The translations under genes and the position numbers were made by a program. DNA of 64,000 nt. Source: Flavobacteriaceae bacterium PS02336 (GTDB lineage: Bacteria > Bacteroidota > Bacteroidia > Flavobacteriales > Flavobacteriaceae). Below are positions 62,701-64,000 of the stretch, in pieces (the first letter of the stretch is position 1; every line of letters begins with the position of its first letter). The notes under the pieces are model-generated. The model saw nothing but the letters and a program-made list of their open reading frames with translations, did no database searches and was not told where the DNA came from. The stretch is from contig JASCOF010000005.1 of the NCBI GenBank assembly GCA_029960065.1, positions 124,001 to 188,000 of the forward strand, given 5' to 3'.

Positions 62701-64000
62701 AAGGCCCCGCAGCAGGTGGAAGTGATTTAATTTTAGATTATTACGAAAATGGTGGAGGAAATCAGGTGAGTTTCAGTATTACTCCATTTGATGCGAACTC
62801 AAATACGATTGTTGCCCCTACACCGTCGTCAGTCTGTAGCAATACGCAGCCAAATACGATTGACGGATCGTCTTATTTATACAACGGTTCATCAGTAAAC
62901 CCTACAATAAAATACCAGTGGCAGAGAGCGACCAATGCTAATGGTCCGTGGTTAGATGTAGCTGGGGAAACAAATGAAGATTACAGACCTGCTGCTATAA
63001 CTACGACAACTCCGGTTGTGAATTATTATCGTAGAGTGGTTTCTGCAGCGGCTTCAAATGCTTCGGCATGTACTTGGAATAGTAATGTGATTAGTATTAC
63101 AACAGGAGCAAGTGGACCAATGACAGTTCCTGTTGCAAATGCAGCTACTGCCGTAACATGTTCTAGTTTTACAGCAAGTTGGAGTTCAATTGCTTCAGCC
63201 TCAAGTTATAGAATAGATGTAGCTACAAGTAATAGCTTTACTACAGGAAGTATTCTTCCAGCATATAATAATTTAGACTTAGGACTGGTTACGTCTTTTA
63301 ATGTAACAGGGCTAAGTACTACGAATACTACCTATTATTATAGAATAAGAGCTTATAATGTATGTGGTAATGCTACGACTGCTCCTTCCACTAGTATTAC
63401 AGTAGGTATGACTTCTCCAACAGTTACAATTGGAGGAACTACTACTGTCTGTCAAAATGCGACCTCGCCTTCAGTAAGCTTTACAAATTCACAAAATTCT
63501 GCAATTACGGTTACCTATAATATAAATGGCGGAACAAATACAACTTTAAATGTACCAGCTAATTCAGTGGTTTACGTTGTTGCTCCAACTACTGCAAGTG
63601 GTACTTTTGCATATAATTTGGTAAGTGCAGTTTATCAGGCTGTGCCAACTTGTTCACAGAATCTTACAGGTTCTGCAACAATCACCGTAAACCCAGTTCA
63701 CACTATAACCGCAGGATCAAATCAAACTGTTTGTCAGAATAATACCATGACAAACATAACGATGACATTAGGCGGAGGAGCAACAGGAGCAACTGTTACG
63801 GGATTACCTGCGGGAGTGACATATTCAGTGAGCGGAACTACTTTGACTATTAGCGGTGCACCAACCGTAAGTGGTCAATTTACTTATAATGTTACTACAA
63901 CTGGAAATTCATGTACTGTGGCAACTACAAGTGGAGTTATCACAGTTGGAGTTGGTAATAATACTATTTCATATTCAAATGGTACATCAGGATCAGTTTG
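62646..64000 (+). pseudogene. Continuation of the surface protein in another frame, open at window end
   Basis: From GAT at 62646 an open frame runs to the right edge with no stop. It continues the PA14-like domain exactly (DEWKQQSTTEYANLLVYLKG, DYYENGGGNQVSFSI), then gives Ig-like and fibronectin-like repeats rich in Thr, Ser and Asn (ASWSSIASASSYRIDV, YYRIRAYNVCGNATTAPS, SNQTVCQNN). One extra T in the run at 62642-62645 would restore one frame with the 61822 gene, reading RVFDEWKQQ. It may be a pseudogene, a phase-variable gene or a base-call error. A type IX sorting domain would be expected beyond the edge. Confidence 0.8.

Overview
The window looks like a chromosomal segment of a Flavobacterium-type Bacteroidota. 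The evidence is low GC and AT-rich spacers, signal peptides and lipoboxes ending in SFAQ or SC, type IX secretion C-terminal domains, a TonB-dependent receptor with a carboxypeptidase-regulatory N-terminus, DUF4270 and DUF4286 proteins, an OlsF-type bifunctional acyltransferase, an atpD-atpC pair with no other ATP synthase genes beside it, and repeated matches to the flavobacterial -7 promoter element TAnnTTTG. I see no rRNA, tRNA, CRISPR array, prophage or insertion sequence.

Layout. 0-3.3 kb (minus): an edge-truncated secreted protein, a flotillin with its NfeD-like partner, and a small unknown gene. 3.7-6.2 kb: metG flanked by two repeat-filled spacers. 6.2-14.2 kb: a GH43 glycosidase, a CDGSH Fe-S protein, a membrane M50-like protease lying between two copies of the CDGSH 3' end, a secreted DinB-like protein, a patatin-like lipase, a PrcB-like lipoprotein, a DMP19 protein and a lipoprotein. 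14.4-22.2 kb: a same-strand run serS, lgt, a TPR protein, a DUF4286 protein, rsmA, mgtE and proC. 22.3-28.5 kb: a RelE/ParE toxin-antitoxin pair, an nhaA operon, a 2-hydroxyacid dehydrogenase, two TM2 proteins and olsF. 28.6-36.5 kb: exonuclease III, an OmpA-like lipoprotein, an aldo/keto reductase and a minus-strand operon esterase-radA-GT51 transglycosylase. 36.7-42.3 kb: panC-panD diverging from an operon of a stand-alone GT5 domain, a DUF4270 lipoprotein and glmS. 42.6-53.2 kb: a TonB receptor with an SGNH lipoprotein, atpD-atpC, an NAD(P)-binding protein, a BioF-like enzyme, a TraB/GumN protein and an ECF sigma factor with a membrane partner. 53.3-64 kb: three large cell-surface proteins, two with a shared type IX C-terminal module and one carrying an apparent frameshift, with recX between them.

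The most unusual content is non-coding. Many spacers are filled almost edge to edge by palindromes whose arms are built from short reiterated words: CAGTTTTCAGTC-type words between serS, lgt and the TPR gene, TCTAAGA-type words before the DUF4286 gene, TTAGTTG-type words between atpD and atpC, and TTTGCCACGAAGGCAC-type words at several loci. One array runs into the 3' end of lgt and appears to encode its last residues. A different, fixed-sequence palindrome with 30-nt perfect arms follows metG, and a related single arm precedes it. Two local events also stand out: the 110-bp duplication of the CDGSH gene end around the M50-like gene, and a one-base frameshift at a T run in the last surface-protein gene. 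All calls come from reading the sequence; no database search was run.
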